From: a virus
Strand: one strand, 5' to 3'
Length of the DNA: 59,695 bases
Virus record (IMG/VR): IMGVR_UViG_3300009285_000006
Coordinates: 1-59,695 of that record
Numbering within the stretch: position 1 is the stretch's first letter; each line of letters opens with the position of its first letter. Under the pieces are notes generated by a model, which searched no databases, had not been told where the DNA came from, and saw nothing but the letters and a program-made list of their open reading frames with translations. Shown here piece by piece: positions 53,440 through 59,695 of this stretch. A program made the translations under genes and the position numbers.

Positions 53440-54527
53440 AGCAGATCCAACTGCCGCACCCGCTCCGGCTTGAGACATGATTTATTGAACCAGACAACCT
53501 CGCGAGCGCTATTCTCCCTGCCGGCACCGTTGCCCTGATTGCCATATCCGCCAACCGCTTTCCACGCCAGCACCTCCCACGAGTCCGGCATATCATGCTC
53601 TCCGGCATACCCGCAAAACGCGATCCGATACCGCGGGTCCTCCCCGTGAGCTATCGCCCAGGCCCGCACCTCGTGCGCGACTGTCAGATTTTCCACTGCG
53701 TAGATCTCGTTGTCCCGGCCCGATTCAGCCGAATAGGGCGGGTCCAGAAATACCCCCACCAAGCCGGTTTCCTCCCGGCAGGCCACCGGCGTACATACCC
53801 TGGCCCAATCGCCCGAACATACCCTCACCCTACGCAACCGATCTGCTAGCCTCCGCATCCACGCCAGGATGCCCTCATGCACTGCTTCGCATAAACCCCG
53901 GCCGTCATCCCCCAGGTGAACTAGCTTCCGATTCACGCCCTGGCCGTCATCCCCCAGGTGAACTCGCGTCCGATTCACGCCCTGGCCGTCATCCCCCAGG
54001 TGCACTAGCTTCCGATTCACGCCCTGGCCATCGTCGCCAGCTTTCACCAACTCGCCGTCCACGGCGTGCCAGGGGCCTCGTCCCGAACAGAACCCGCCCC
54101 CGATCCAACAGCACATGCCCCAACACCACCACCCGGCTATTTTGGCATCGTAGTAGTCCGGATCCCCCTCCAGGCGCTCTCGGAGTGATGCCTTTTGGCT
54201 TACCAGCCACGCGTGGCGAGCGTGCAAGCAGTTTTCCAGAACGGGGTGGTCTGCCCACTTCGCCACCGCGTCCGGGTCCGCCTGTAGCGCCCGCCAAAAA
54301 TTCGAGACCATTCCATCCATATCATTTATCGTCTCGGTCCGGTCCCACCAGCAATGCGCGTTCGGCCTGGCCAGCAGCACCGCCGCCGACCCCGCAAACG
54401 GTTCAATGTAGCTGGCCACGTCCCCCAGGCGGTCCCACACCGCTGCCGCGATGGTGCGCTTCCCTCCAAAATACGGGAACGGAGCTCCCCGTAGCCCCGT
54501 TCCCCGTAGTCCCCCTTCACGCCACAT
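53436..54527 (-). CDS. D12-class N6-adenine DNA methyltransferase
   Basis: FPYFGGKR at 17-24, EPFAGSAAVLLARP at 42-55 (SAM-binding motif I), NDMDGMVSNFWRAL at 68-81 and catalytic DPPYS at 262-266 define a Dam/D12-family enzyme of 363 residues. Residues about 161-210 are an unusual insert of three and a half 14-residue repeats (GDDGQGVNRKLVHL). Phage adenine methylation usually protects against host restriction. It overlaps the upstream DUF5131 gene by 11 bases. Confidence 0.9.
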   Translation of the reverse strand: MWREGGLRGTGLRGAPFPYFGGKRTIAAAVWDRLGDVASYIEPFAGSAAVLLARPNAHCWWDRTETINDMDGMVSNFWRALQADPDAVAKWADHPVLENCLHARHAWLVSQKASLRERLEGDPDYYDAKIAGWWCWGMCCWIGGGFCSGRGPWHAVDGELVKAGDDGQGVNRKLVHLGDDGQGVNRTRVHLGDDGQGVNRKLVHLGDDGRGLCEAVHEGILAWMRRLADRLRRVRVCSGDWARVCTPVACREETGLVGVFLDPPYSAESGRDNEIYAVENLTVAHEVRAWAIAHGEDPRYRIAFCGYAGEHDMPDSWEVLAWKAVGGYGNQGNGAGRENSAREVVWFNKSCLKPERVRQLDLL

Positions 54528-55230
54528 GCGCCCGCCTCAAATCGGATATCACCCTCCGCAAGCTGTTCTTGTGGTAAACGCTGACACCAGCAGCCACGCA
54601 CTGTTTCGTCAACGCCTCTACCCACTCAGCCGCGGGAGGCTTCGCCCCGGGACTCGAATCCCCGCCAATAATGGCCCAGGAAATAGCACACTTGCCAGCG
54701 TCGCTCATCATAGACCAAAACCACGTTCCAGCATCAACCTCGGACAAAAGCGGCTCAAACGAGATAAACCGATGAGCCGCGGGCGTCTGTAACAGCAGCG
54801 GTATGCGCTCATCAGCATCGGCCTGATTCGTCACTGAGACCCCCACCCATATATGGCGCTGTGGCAAATAGCTAAATGGGCGATGATTCATGCTGGCCTC
54901 AAGTACGGTCATAAACTCTAACATCCGCCCCGCCCGCTTCGTCAACACGTAGAACGTATGTTGCTGATTCATGCGCATCTCTGCAAATACGCGCCGTATA
55001 AAAGTGAACGGGATAGAGGGGTCAAACAGGTCACCAGCAGAATCGACAAAGATTCGCGATGGTTTTCTCACGCGTGCCGGTTGCGCTAATCTCTCCGGGT
55101 GACACGTCGGCTCGAAGGACTGCTTGAATCTGTGAGCAATCCTGCGAGCATAACAGTAGGAGCAGCCCAATGAGCAGCCACTGGTCGGATTCCATGAATA
55201 GTCAAAGGTCTCGATGCGCGTTTTAATCAT
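54517..55230 (-). CDS. DUF5131 (phage Gp37/Gp68 family) protein
   Basis: WNPTSGCSLGCSYCYARRIA, then RKPSRIFVDSAGDLFDPSIP, TFYVLTKRAGRMLEFM, HIWVGVSVTNQADADERIPL, RFISFEPLLSEVD and WAIIGGDSSPGAKP are the ordered signatures of this family, which resembles radical-SAM TIM barrels (C-x3-C-x2-C). Biological role is unknown, though its clustering with DNA methylases suggests DNA or nucleotide modification. Confidence 0.9.
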   Translation of the reverse strand: MIKTRIETFDYSWNPTSGCSLGCSYCYARRIAHRFKQSFEPTCHPERLAQPARVRKPSRIFVDSAGDLFDPSIPFTFIRRVFAEMRMNQQHTFYVLTKRAGRMLEFMTVLEASMNHRPFSYLPQRHIWVGVSVTNQADADERIPLLLQTPAAHRFISFEPLLSEVDAGTWFWSMMSDAGKCAISWAIIGGDSSPGAKPPAAEWVEALTKQCVAAGVSVYHKNSLRRVISDLRRAHVA

Positions 55231-55357
55231 TTTCGGCCCCCTCTTTTGCCCCTACTAATCGTTCCCTGTTTCACGCTTCCTCCTACTCTACCTCAGCTAC
55301 TCGTCTAGGTATACGCTAATATGAACAGAGCGAGCATTCCCTCGCTTGCGAGCAGTT

Positions 55358-55555
55358 TCAGCTTCTTTCCGAATCTTGGTTACCCCTCAAAATCGTATCA
55401 TTCCCAACACAACGATTAAAGTCTTTGAAAAACTTAGACCTACAGATTGTACAGGACATCACATATGCAACCAACCCTCTATGGTGCGGGATTTTCTGTA
55501 ATAGTGTTGCCGGACCTCCGCACTTAGGGCAAAGAACTGTTGGCATCTCGTTCAA
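55358..55555 (-). CDS. Zinc-ribbon protein (65 aa)
   Basis: MPTVLCPKCGGPATLLQKIP, then VAYVMSCTICRSKFFKDFNR gives CPKC and CTIC, a full ribbon. TTG 55555 has AAGGG seven bases upstream and overlaps the preceding stop; ATG 55546 is an alternative. About 125 bases of unassigned sequence follow, with no clear element. Confidence 0.6.
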   Translation of the reverse strand: MNEMPTVLCPKCGGPATLLQKIPHHRGLVAYVMSCTICRSKFFKDFNRCVGNDTILRGNQDSERS

Positions 55556-55848
55556 TCTATTACCCTTACCCTCACCGGCACCCGCCCAGGGGCAAGGCTG
55601 CCTGCAAGCACCACGAAGACGGCCTCTGGCACGTCCAGAGCGCCAGGTTCTAACTTGCCGGTATCGGAGATCACCAGCAGCAGGGACCTCCCCGTCGGCC
55701 CACGCACCTCTAGCCAGGTCCCCAGCGGCCAGGAGGTCGCCGCGGCCACCCCGCTCATGGTCGGCTCGTAGGTGGTTATCCCATCGCGCATGACGTTGCC
55801 CGCGAGATCCGGATGGTAATAAGTGAGCGTCCCCGTCACCGCCGTCAC
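55552..55848 (-). CDS. RlpA-like double-psi beta-barrel protein (98 aa)
   Basis: GTLTYYHPDLAGNVMRDGIT, then SGVAAATSWPLGTWLEVRGP and SLLLVISDTGKLEPGALDVP match the compact DPBB domain of RlpA and related peptidoglycan-acting proteins (YxHP...G, TSWPLGT-hydrophobic, SDTG, LDVPEA). GTG 55848 overlaps the TGA of a 24-residue membrane peptide as GTGA. The same frame is open upstream through two tRNAs to a signal-peptide-like ATG at 56301, so a secreted 249-residue form is possible. Confidence 0.65.
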   Translation of the reverse strand: MTAVTGTLTYYHPDLAGNVMRDGITTYEPTMSGVAAATSWPLGTWLEVRGPTGRSLLLVISDTGKLEPGALDVPEAVFVVLAGSLAPGRVPVRVRVID

Positions 55849-55919
55849 AATGTCCGCGCCTTGCCGTATACGGCGAACAACACCAGCATCAGCATCCAGA
55901 GTACGTCGCTCCATTCCAT
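55845..55919 (-). CDS. Possible 24-residue membrane peptide
   Basis: ATG 55919 opens MEWSDVLWMLMLVLFAVYGK..., a hydrophobic span, and its TGA overlaps the GTG of the next gene. A chain of such overlaps is the rule in this genome. There is no strong ribosome site, so the evidence is moderate. Confidence 0.35.
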   Translation of the reverse strand: MEWSDVLWMLMLVLFAVYGKARTL

Positions 55920-55989
55920 TGTTTACATCCATCCTCGCCGATTGGCCAACCAGCAGATCCAGCCCGTTATGGCCCCCACGCGCTGCAAT

Positions 55990-56063
55990 TGGTTCGAGGG
56001 GGAGGACTCGAACCTCCGTTGACAGGTTCAAAGCCTGCTGGCCTACCTCTAGCCGACCCTCGA
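55990..56063 (-). tRNA. tRNA-Gln (anticodon TTG)
   Basis: The minus-strand sequence folds into acceptor TCGAGGG/CCCTCGA (7 bp), D arm, anticodon stem GCAGG/CCTGT with loop CTTTGAA, and T arm GGAGG/CCTCC with TTCGAGT, ending in A and an encoded CCA. The 34-36 triplet is TTG. Six bases separate it from a second tRNA-Gln. Confidence 0.9.
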
Positions 56064-56069
56064 TCATGT

Positions 56070-56143
56070 TGGTTTCCGGGGTAGGACTCGAACCTACGTC
56101 TCGATTTTCAGAGAATCGCATCCTACCGCTAGACGACCCGGAA
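56070..56143 (-). tRNA. tRNA-Gln (anticodon CTG)
   Basis: Acceptor TTCCGGG/CCCGGAA (7 bp), anticodon stem CGATT/AATCG with loop CTCTGAA, T arm GTAGG/CCTAC with TTCGAGT, discriminator A and encoded CCA. The anticodon is CTG. Together with its neighbour it reads both glutamine codons. Confidence 0.9.
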
Positions 56144-56301
56144 TTGGGGCCGGGCGGATACCCGTTACTATGCTGCTGCCCCTTGCCTACCACCCAGGCC
56201 CCTGTGGGAGGCCCTGGGGCGGTTGTAGGGAAGGGCACCACGGCATCCAGCACAACGCTAAGGCCCAGCGCAAGGAAAATAACGACGGCGCTAACCCGCA
56301 T
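56144..56301 (-). CDS. Signal-peptide-like reading frame before the tRNAs
   Basis: ATG 56301 opens MRVSAVVIFLALGLSVVLDA..., a convincing secretion signal or membrane anchor, then a Pro/Gly-rich linker (TTAPGPPTGAWVVG). There is no stop before the tRNA genes; the frame stays open through both and into the RlpA-like domain. The ATG overlaps the MazG-like stop by 11 bases. It could be the 5' exon-like part of a longer gene or a small protein lacking its own stop. Confidence 0.45.
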
Positions 56302-56569
56302 TCTCTCTAATTTGGGTGGGTAGCCACCAATGGTTGCGCTCACCGCATTCCCATATTGAGCGAGCTACGGCAGCAACTTGGATTAATTCCAGTTGGATTT
56401 GTAGTCCATCGTCAGCAGACTTACTAAAGTGCCGATTTACAATTGCCTGAGCAAGCTCTCCGACTTCCTCGGAAAGTATCCCCAGCCACTCAATGGGTAA
56501 ATGATCCTGTTGCCCCCACTTCTTATCCTGTTGTATCCGTTCTGCTATTATAAGGTCATCAAATATCAT
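56291..56569 (-). CDS. MazG-like NTP pyrophosphohydrolase
   Basis: The 92-residue product starts MIFDDLIIAERIQQDKKWGQ and has ILSEEVGELAQAI and ELIQVAAVARSIWE, the two metal-binding EExxE and ExxxD/E-type helices of the all-alpha NTP-PPase superfamily. Such enzymes hydrolyse nucleotide triphosphates and can lower ppGpp or clear non-canonical nucleotides. ATG 56569 follows GAGGGAACG. Confidence 0.8.
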   Translation of the reverse strand: MIFDDLIIAERIQQDKKWGQQDHLPIEWLGILSEEVGELAQAIVNRHFSKSADDGLQIQLELIQVAAVARSIWECGERNHWWLPTQIRENAG

Positions 56570-56691
56570 CGTTCCCTCACCTGCTGCATTATCTGCATGT
56601 AGTCCACTCTGCCACACTGCCACACTCAGGCCAATCCAACAGCCCCCAAAACGGGAGCGAGACGACCAGGAGAAACATGAAGTTCTTCATG

Positions 56692-57063
56692 TTATACCCA
56701 AGCCGCCAGATATTCACGCATAAGGGACGCCTCGGCGGACTCACTCAAGGGCTCCGCAGGCCCCCGACCGAGGGGACAGCGCAGCTTGGGGATAGAGCCG
56801 TAGAGCCGACACATGAAAGGGCGAACGGGGTAGATAGAGCATCCATCGGCCCCAGCGTACACGCAGGTCAGGCCATCCGTCGTAGGCAGAACGGCCAATG
56901 GAGAGTGGAGCACCGCAAGTCCCCGCTGGGTGAGCCACTGCGCGATAAGCGCCGTCTCAGATGGCGCGCAGGGCGTCGGGCCACAGCAGTGAGAGCATCC
57001 AGGTACGCACTCGAATGTCGGAAGTTGGGCATAGAGGCGAAGCAACCGGCGGCGCCAGTTCAT
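56692..57063 (-). CDS. YkgJ-like cysteine-cluster protein
   Basis: CVPGCSHCCGPTP, then CSIYPVRPFMCRLYGS is the CxxCxxCC...C...RP-x-x-CR pattern of the YkgJ family, expected to bind zinc or an iron-sulphur cluster. 123 residues. ATG 57063 overlaps the methyltransferase stop as ATGA. Biological role unknown; it accompanies DNA-modification genes here. Confidence 0.8.
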   Translation of the reverse strand: MNWRRRLLRLYAQLPTFECVPGCSHCCGPTPCAPSETALIAQWLTQRGLAVLHSPLAVLPTTDGLTCVYAGADGCSIYPVRPFMCRLYGSIPKLRCPLGRGPAEPLSESAEASLMREYLAAWV

Positions 57064-57875
57064 CCTTTCGCTCCTTCCCCCTCGAACTCGTACTGCATAG
57101 CACGCTTCACTGCCTTGGCCAGGGCTCGGTCGATGGGTTGAGGCACGCCATTGCCGACCGCTGCCTTCTTGCCCTGCATGGTGAAAGGGCAATGATCTAG
57201 CCAGTCTTCCGGTAGCCCTTGTAGTTGCAGCATTGCGCCCAGGGGGACCAGTTTACCCCCTTTATCATGGGGAAGGACGTTCTTTCGGGTCAGATGCCGG
57301 TGATCGTCAACCCGCATATCGCTTGTGACGGCTTGGCGGCGCACCTTATCTCGCTGGCTAGGAGTCGGGCCATGGCCAGCATAGACGGCCCAGCCGAAGT
57401 CTGCGGCCTCGAATATGACCAGGTCCGCGCTAAGGTCCAACTCCCGTCCATCCCTGGTCCCGAAGGAGAATCGCCGCACCCTGTGTTGCGTGCCTCCCAC
57501 CCATCGGTTATTGAGCAGGTAGTCCCGGACTACATAGCCCTCCACGATCGGCAATGGCGCTTGCCGCACATTCTCCATGAGCCACCAATCCGGTTGGGCC
57601 TCGGTGATCACCCTGCAGAATTCCGGTATCAGGTTCCCCCACTTGGGGGTCCCCCCATTGTGCCGCACCAAGTGCGACAGCGATGAGAACTCCTGGCATG
57701 GCGGTCCGCCGATTATGCCGGGAAATATGCCGGGCTCCAGATGAAACCGGCGGTTGTCACCGCCCCAGATGGGGTCAGGACCGCGGACGATGCAAAAGCC
57801 TTCGGACTCGAACGCCAAGTCCAAGATCCCCAGGCCAGGGGAAAGGCTACAGACTAGGGACTGCATTGGCATCAC
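57060..57875 (-). CDS. DNA cytosine-C5 methyltransferase
   Basis: LSPGLGILDLAFESEGF (motif I), GGPPCQEFS at 57-65 with the catalytic Cys 60 (motif IV), ENV at 101-103 (motif VI), TQHRVRRF at 129-136 (motif VIII) and AVGNGVPQP (motif X) are all present in 271 residues. The target-recognition region between VIII and IX is short. It probably protects phage DNA from restriction or alters host methylation. GTG start overlaps the upstream stop. Confidence 0.95.
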   Translation of the reverse strand: MMPMQSLVCSLSPGLGILDLAFESEGFCIVRGPDPIWGGDNRRFHLEPGIFPGIIGGPPCQEFSSLSHLVRHNGGTPKWGNLIPEFCRVITEAQPDWWLMENVRQAPLPIVEGYVVRDYLLNNRWVGGTQHRVRRFSFGTRDGRELDLSADLVIFEAADFGWAVYAGHGPTPSQRDKVRRQAVTSDMRVDDHRHLTRKNVLPHDKGGKLVPLGAMLQLQGLPEDWLDHCPFTMQGKKAAVGNGVPQPIDRALAKAVKRAMQYEFEGEGAKG

Positions 57876-58258
57876 TCAGGCGCCTCCTGCCATATAGAGA
57901 TGATGGTCCGCGGTGCCCGGACCGGGTCCACCGTCACAGTCACGAACCGCACCGCGACATGCTCGATAGAGTCGTCCACCAGCACCCCCAGGTTCACCAG
58001 CGAATCCAGAACAGGTTTTCCGACCCTGGCCATGAGGTTATCCGCATCCCTGCGCCGCTTCTGAGCTACAATGAGATCGAAGCCAATTTCCACGCCGGAG
58101 AGTTTCCAGTCTTTCACCCCCTTCGCTAGCGCTGCCAACCCCACCATCTGCATGAACTCGTGGCGCTCGCGGGCACGAACCGCCCAATGCACCCTTGAAT
58201 TCGGAGACTGCGATGCAGGGGGTAACATCGGCACCTCGAACCAGGCTATCTCCCGCAA
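57872..58258 (-). CDS. RusA-like Holliday junction resolvase
   Basis: RRRDADNLMARVGKPVLDSL, then GVLVDDSIEHVAVRF is the RusA signature: Asp 71 and 73, Lys 81, Asp 85 and Asp 95/96 line the metal site. It cuts four-way junctions during phage recombination and packaging. The N-terminal strand (IAWFEVPMLPPASQSPN) is needed for the fold, so the TTG at 58258 is preferred to ATG 58228, though the latter has a better ribosome site. Confidence 0.85.
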   Translation of the reverse strand: MREIAWFEVPMLPPASQSPNSRVHWAVRARERHEFMQMVGLAALAKGVKDWKLSGVEIGFDLIVAQKRRRDADNLMARVGKPVLDSLVNLGVLVDDSIEHVAVRFVTVTVDPVRAPRTIISIWQEAPE

Positions 58259-58300
58259 CGCCCGGTAGACCGCGGGCAGTTCACTCAGCGCACGGGACAG

Positions 58301-58522
58301 TCATAGCCCAAGTTCCTCCTTGAACTTTCCCCAACCCGGGAGGCAAATAACATCCGCATCGGACAATATCGTTTCCACCCGCTCGATTATCGCCAGCTTC
58401 ATGGCGTAGGCGCCTTCCTGCCAGGCAGCATAGCTATCCTGCCCTGTGTAAAACAACTCCCCCTGAACCCAATAGCTCTTGTGAAATGGATTCAGCGGCC
58501 ACCAGTCAGGGGGCTTACTCAT
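58301..58522 (-). CDS. Hypothetical protein (73 aa)
   Basis: MSKPPDWWPLNPFHKSYWVQ... then GELFYTGQDSYAAWQEGAYA is Trp/Tyr-rich and ends in a helical segment. ATG overlaps the previous stop as ATGA. Found just upstream of the resolvase gene; not recognised. Confidence 0.6.
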   Translation of the reverse strand: MSKPPDWWPLNPFHKSYWVQGELFYTGQDSYAAWQEGAYAMKLAIIERVETILSDADVICLPGWGKFKEELGL

Positions 58523-58814
58523 GCTTCACCCCCAGCAACTCCCACGGCCATTTGTGCGTCCGGTGGTCGTCCTCCCGCTCCGTAGCCATCGGATCGAAAT
58601 ACGGCAAGCACAATTCCGGGATCACGGCCGGCAGGCACTCGACGACATGGACACGAAAGCCCTCTCCATCGTTCACCGATGCCTCGCAGACGCCCTCCCC
58701 CATGTTCCTCGCTCGCTGAATCGTTGCCATCAACTCTACCAGTGCCTCGTGATCCCCCACAATCCATACATCATCGTGCCACGCTCCCTGTCCGTAGAGG
58801 TGCAGTATCCTCAT
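58515..58814 (-). CDS. Hypothetical protein (99 aa)
   Basis: MRILHLYGQGAWHDDVWIVG..., then HEALVELMATIQRARNMGEG has alpha/beta character and an acidic middle (ASVNDGEGFRVHVVECLPAV). Chained to its neighbours by ATGA overlaps. No family is recognised. Confidence 0.6.
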   Translation of the reverse strand: MRILHLYGQGAWHDDVWIVGDHEALVELMATIQRARNMGEGVCEASVNDGEGFRVHVVECLPAVIPELCLPYFDPMATEREDDHRTHKWPWELLGVKHE

Positions 58815-59023
58815 GCCGGCTCATCCTCCAGCGGGCACCACCCCGGAATAGGATCACCAACACCGACCCACCTACCGATCACCCGATTCGCCACCGAGGG
58901 ATGCTGACAATACCAATGATCTCCCGATTCCGGACCACTGGTTCCCCTGACACCAAACGAGTGCTGCGAATTCGGACACTTCCGACAAGACGTCACTAAC
59001 CTCACAATGCGTTTCGCCATCAT
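58811..59023 (-). CDS. Small zinc-site protein with GWCPL motif (70 aa)
   Basis: VTSCRKCPNSQHSFGVRGTS, then HWYCQHPSVANRVIG and IPGWCPLEDEPA is a recurring small phage protein type (C-x2-C ... C-x-H ... IPxWCPL). It probably binds one zinc ion. ATG 59023 overlaps the upstream TGA as ATGA. Confidence 0.7.
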   Translation of the reverse strand: MMAKRIVRLVTSCRKCPNSQHSFGVRGTSGPESGDHWYCQHPSVANRVIGRWVGVGDPIPGWCPLEDEPA

Positions 59024-59220
59024 TCCATCTCGGACTGACTGAGTTTCTCCGCGGCATCCCCGATAGAGCTTAATGCTCGCCAGATGCCCGTAGCGATCTT
59101 GAAATCTTTCTCCTGAACCTGCGATTGGCTCAGGTAAGCCCTGACAGCCTGCTTGAGTTCCGGCAGGGCATCGAACAATACCCCGCAAACCTGCTCCCGT
59201 AGCTCGTTTCCAGTCATCAT
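59020..59220 (-). CDS. Hypothetical helical protein (66 aa)
   Basis: MMTGNELREQVCGVLFDALP..., then VRAYLSQSQVQEKDFKIATG is all-helical. A leading ATGATG gives two candidate starts; GAAAGGAGC lies upstream. No domain is recognised. Confidence 0.6.
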   Translation of the reverse strand: MMTGNELREQVCGVLFDALPELKQAVRAYLSQSQVQEKDFKIATGIWRALSSIGDAAEKLSQSEME

Positions 59221-59229
59221 GCTCCTTTC

Positions 59230-59418
59230 TCAAACATCCCTCTCGTATTCCAGCCCGCAGCGTTGGCACCGATAGACCACGACATCCACCGTTCGGCTAC
59301 TGCCAAGACCGCTCGTTGCCTGCGGGTACCAGTACACCTTTTGGTACCCCCCGACCACGATGCTGGAATGCGAGCATGTCCACCCGCCGGGGCTGCTGTT
59401 GGTACCCGTGCCGGTCAC
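59230..59418 (-). CDS. Small zinc-site protein (62 aa)
   Basis: SSPGGWTCSHSSIVVGGYQK, then VVYRCQRCGLEYERDV gives CSH and CQRC, a probable single zinc site, with an aromatic strand between. GTG 59418 overlaps the preceding stop as GTGA and follows GAGAAGAGG; the longer ATG start at 59466 is less likely. Confidence 0.6.
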   Translation of the reverse strand: MTGTGTNSSPGGWTCSHSSIVVGGYQKVYWYPQATSGLGSSRTVDVVVYRCQRCGLEYERDV

Positions 59419-59585
59419 CCGACCACCCTCTTCTCGATCACCAGGGCACCGTTCCGCAGCAAGCATGTCCCCCCCAGGTCACACCCCTGACCCGACTGCC
59501 CGTAGGGGCACTGGTCAACGGCCCACTCCACCGGGTAGAGCGTGCCGTCGATCTCCTTCGTCTGGACCTTTTTCACCTGTCCCAT
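59415..59585 (-). CDS. Hypothetical protein (56 aa)
   Basis: MGQVKKVQTKEIDGTLYPVE..., then CPYGQSGQGCDLGGTCLLRN has three Cys residues that could bind metal. ATG 59585 lies in GGGGGAGAATGG; a GTG at 59603 is an alternative. It overlaps the end of the gene that crosses the join. Confidence 0.55.
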   Translation of the reverse strand: MGQVKKVQTKEIDGTLYPVEWAVDQCPYGQSGQGCDLGGTCLLRNGALVIEKRVVG

Positions 59586-59695
59586 TCTCCCCCGGGCGCA
59601 CACGTCAGGCCATAAAAGGCTAACCCAATCTCGTAGTCAGCTAATAGCCCTTCCCATTGGGCCTGCCATCGCTGGTATTTTGCTCCTGTATCGTG
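59573..59695 (-). CDS. 3' part of the gene crossing the circle join
   Basis: Bases 59695-59619 duplicate the left end, and 59618-59573 complete the 67-residue frame that begins at position 158. The product ends ADYEIGLAFYGLTCAPGGEW. Listed separately because the window splits the gene. Confidence 0.6.
   Translation of the reverse strand, partial: HDTGAKYQRWQAQWEGLLADYEIGLAFYGLTCAPGGEWDR
59619..59695. repeat. Terminal direct repeat, right copy
   Basis: Exact copy of 1-77, interpreted as the circular assembly overlap. When the copies are merged the genome is 59,618 bp. Confidence 0.95.

Noticed and set aside
1-59695. Lysogeny module
   Set aside because: Small repressor-like proteins are present, but I find no integrase, excisionase or partition genes, so a temperate lifestyle is not supported.

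Overview
The window is a complete or nearly complete genome of a tailed double-stranded DNA phage, probably assembled from a metagenome. Bases 1-77 are repeated exactly at 59619-59695 and one gene reads across the join, so the molecule is best treated as a circle, or a circularly permuted genome, of 59,618 bp. It carries large and small terminase, portal, scaffold and major capsid genes, a lysis cluster, a small replication and recombination set and many tiny genes. I see no integrase. I also recognise no sheath, tail tube or tape measure; the 2,143-residue late protein, with muralytic and repeat-rich neighbours near the portal, looks more like the internal virion proteins of podoviruses. GC content is moderate to high by eye. 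Promoters are sigma70-like (TTGACA/TAGACA, TATNNT). Several sit only 6-9 bases before an ATG, which suggests a host that translates leaderless mRNA well, but the host cannot be named from this sequence.

Layout. The minus strand from about 44.2 kb down to 0.2 kb, continuing through the join to 53.2 kb, is one long run of overlapping genes. From 44.2 to 23.8 kb come small terminase, terminase, portal, muralytic and internal virion proteins, scaffold and capsid. From 23.6 to 12.9 kb come virion, tail and fibre genes, including a glycosidase-like tail protein. From 11.2 to 9.5 kb lies the lysis cassette (holin-like, TIM-barrel hydrolase-like, amidase). From 9.4 to 2.3 kb come small regulators, a DnaA-domain-IV-like protein, a RecT-type annealase, a DUF7694-like protein and an ASCH protein. 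From 2.3 to 0.3 kb lie a primase-polymerase and a replicative ATPase. Across the join, from 59.6 to 53.2 kb, come small zinc-finger proteins, a RusA-like resolvase, a cytosine-C5 methyltransferase, an YkgJ-like protein, a MazG-like pyrophosphohydrolase, two tRNA-Gln genes, a small double-psi-barrel protein, a DUF5131 protein and an adenine methyltransferase. This last block looks like DNA modification and host takeover.

The plus strand holds one operon, about 44.3-53.2 kb, that starts at a divergent promoter region and ends at a strong bidirectional terminator. After an ArdC-like and a DUF2786-like gene it becomes an array of tiny genes from 46.5 to 51.5 kb. Nearly every gene there is preceded by the same module: a 16-base hairpin with a GNRA tetraloop, then a short conserved spacer and a Shine-Dalgarno sequence. 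The loops vary but stay GNRA and the stem shows pairing-preserving change, so selection acts on the RNA. One cassette encodes only ATG-TAA followed by a two-stem RNA structure. I regard this array as the most novel system in the window.

Other notable features are two attenuator-like elements with a shared 23-base segment before the portal and scaffold/capsid genes; a 400-bp array with GC dinucleotides every 5-6 bp; a protein with 22 hexapeptide repeats that should form a left-handed beta helix; a pair of heptad-repeat paralogues on opposite strands; leaderless regulator promoters with palindromic operators; and a complete amidase whose catalytic histidine lies upstream of any standard start codon.
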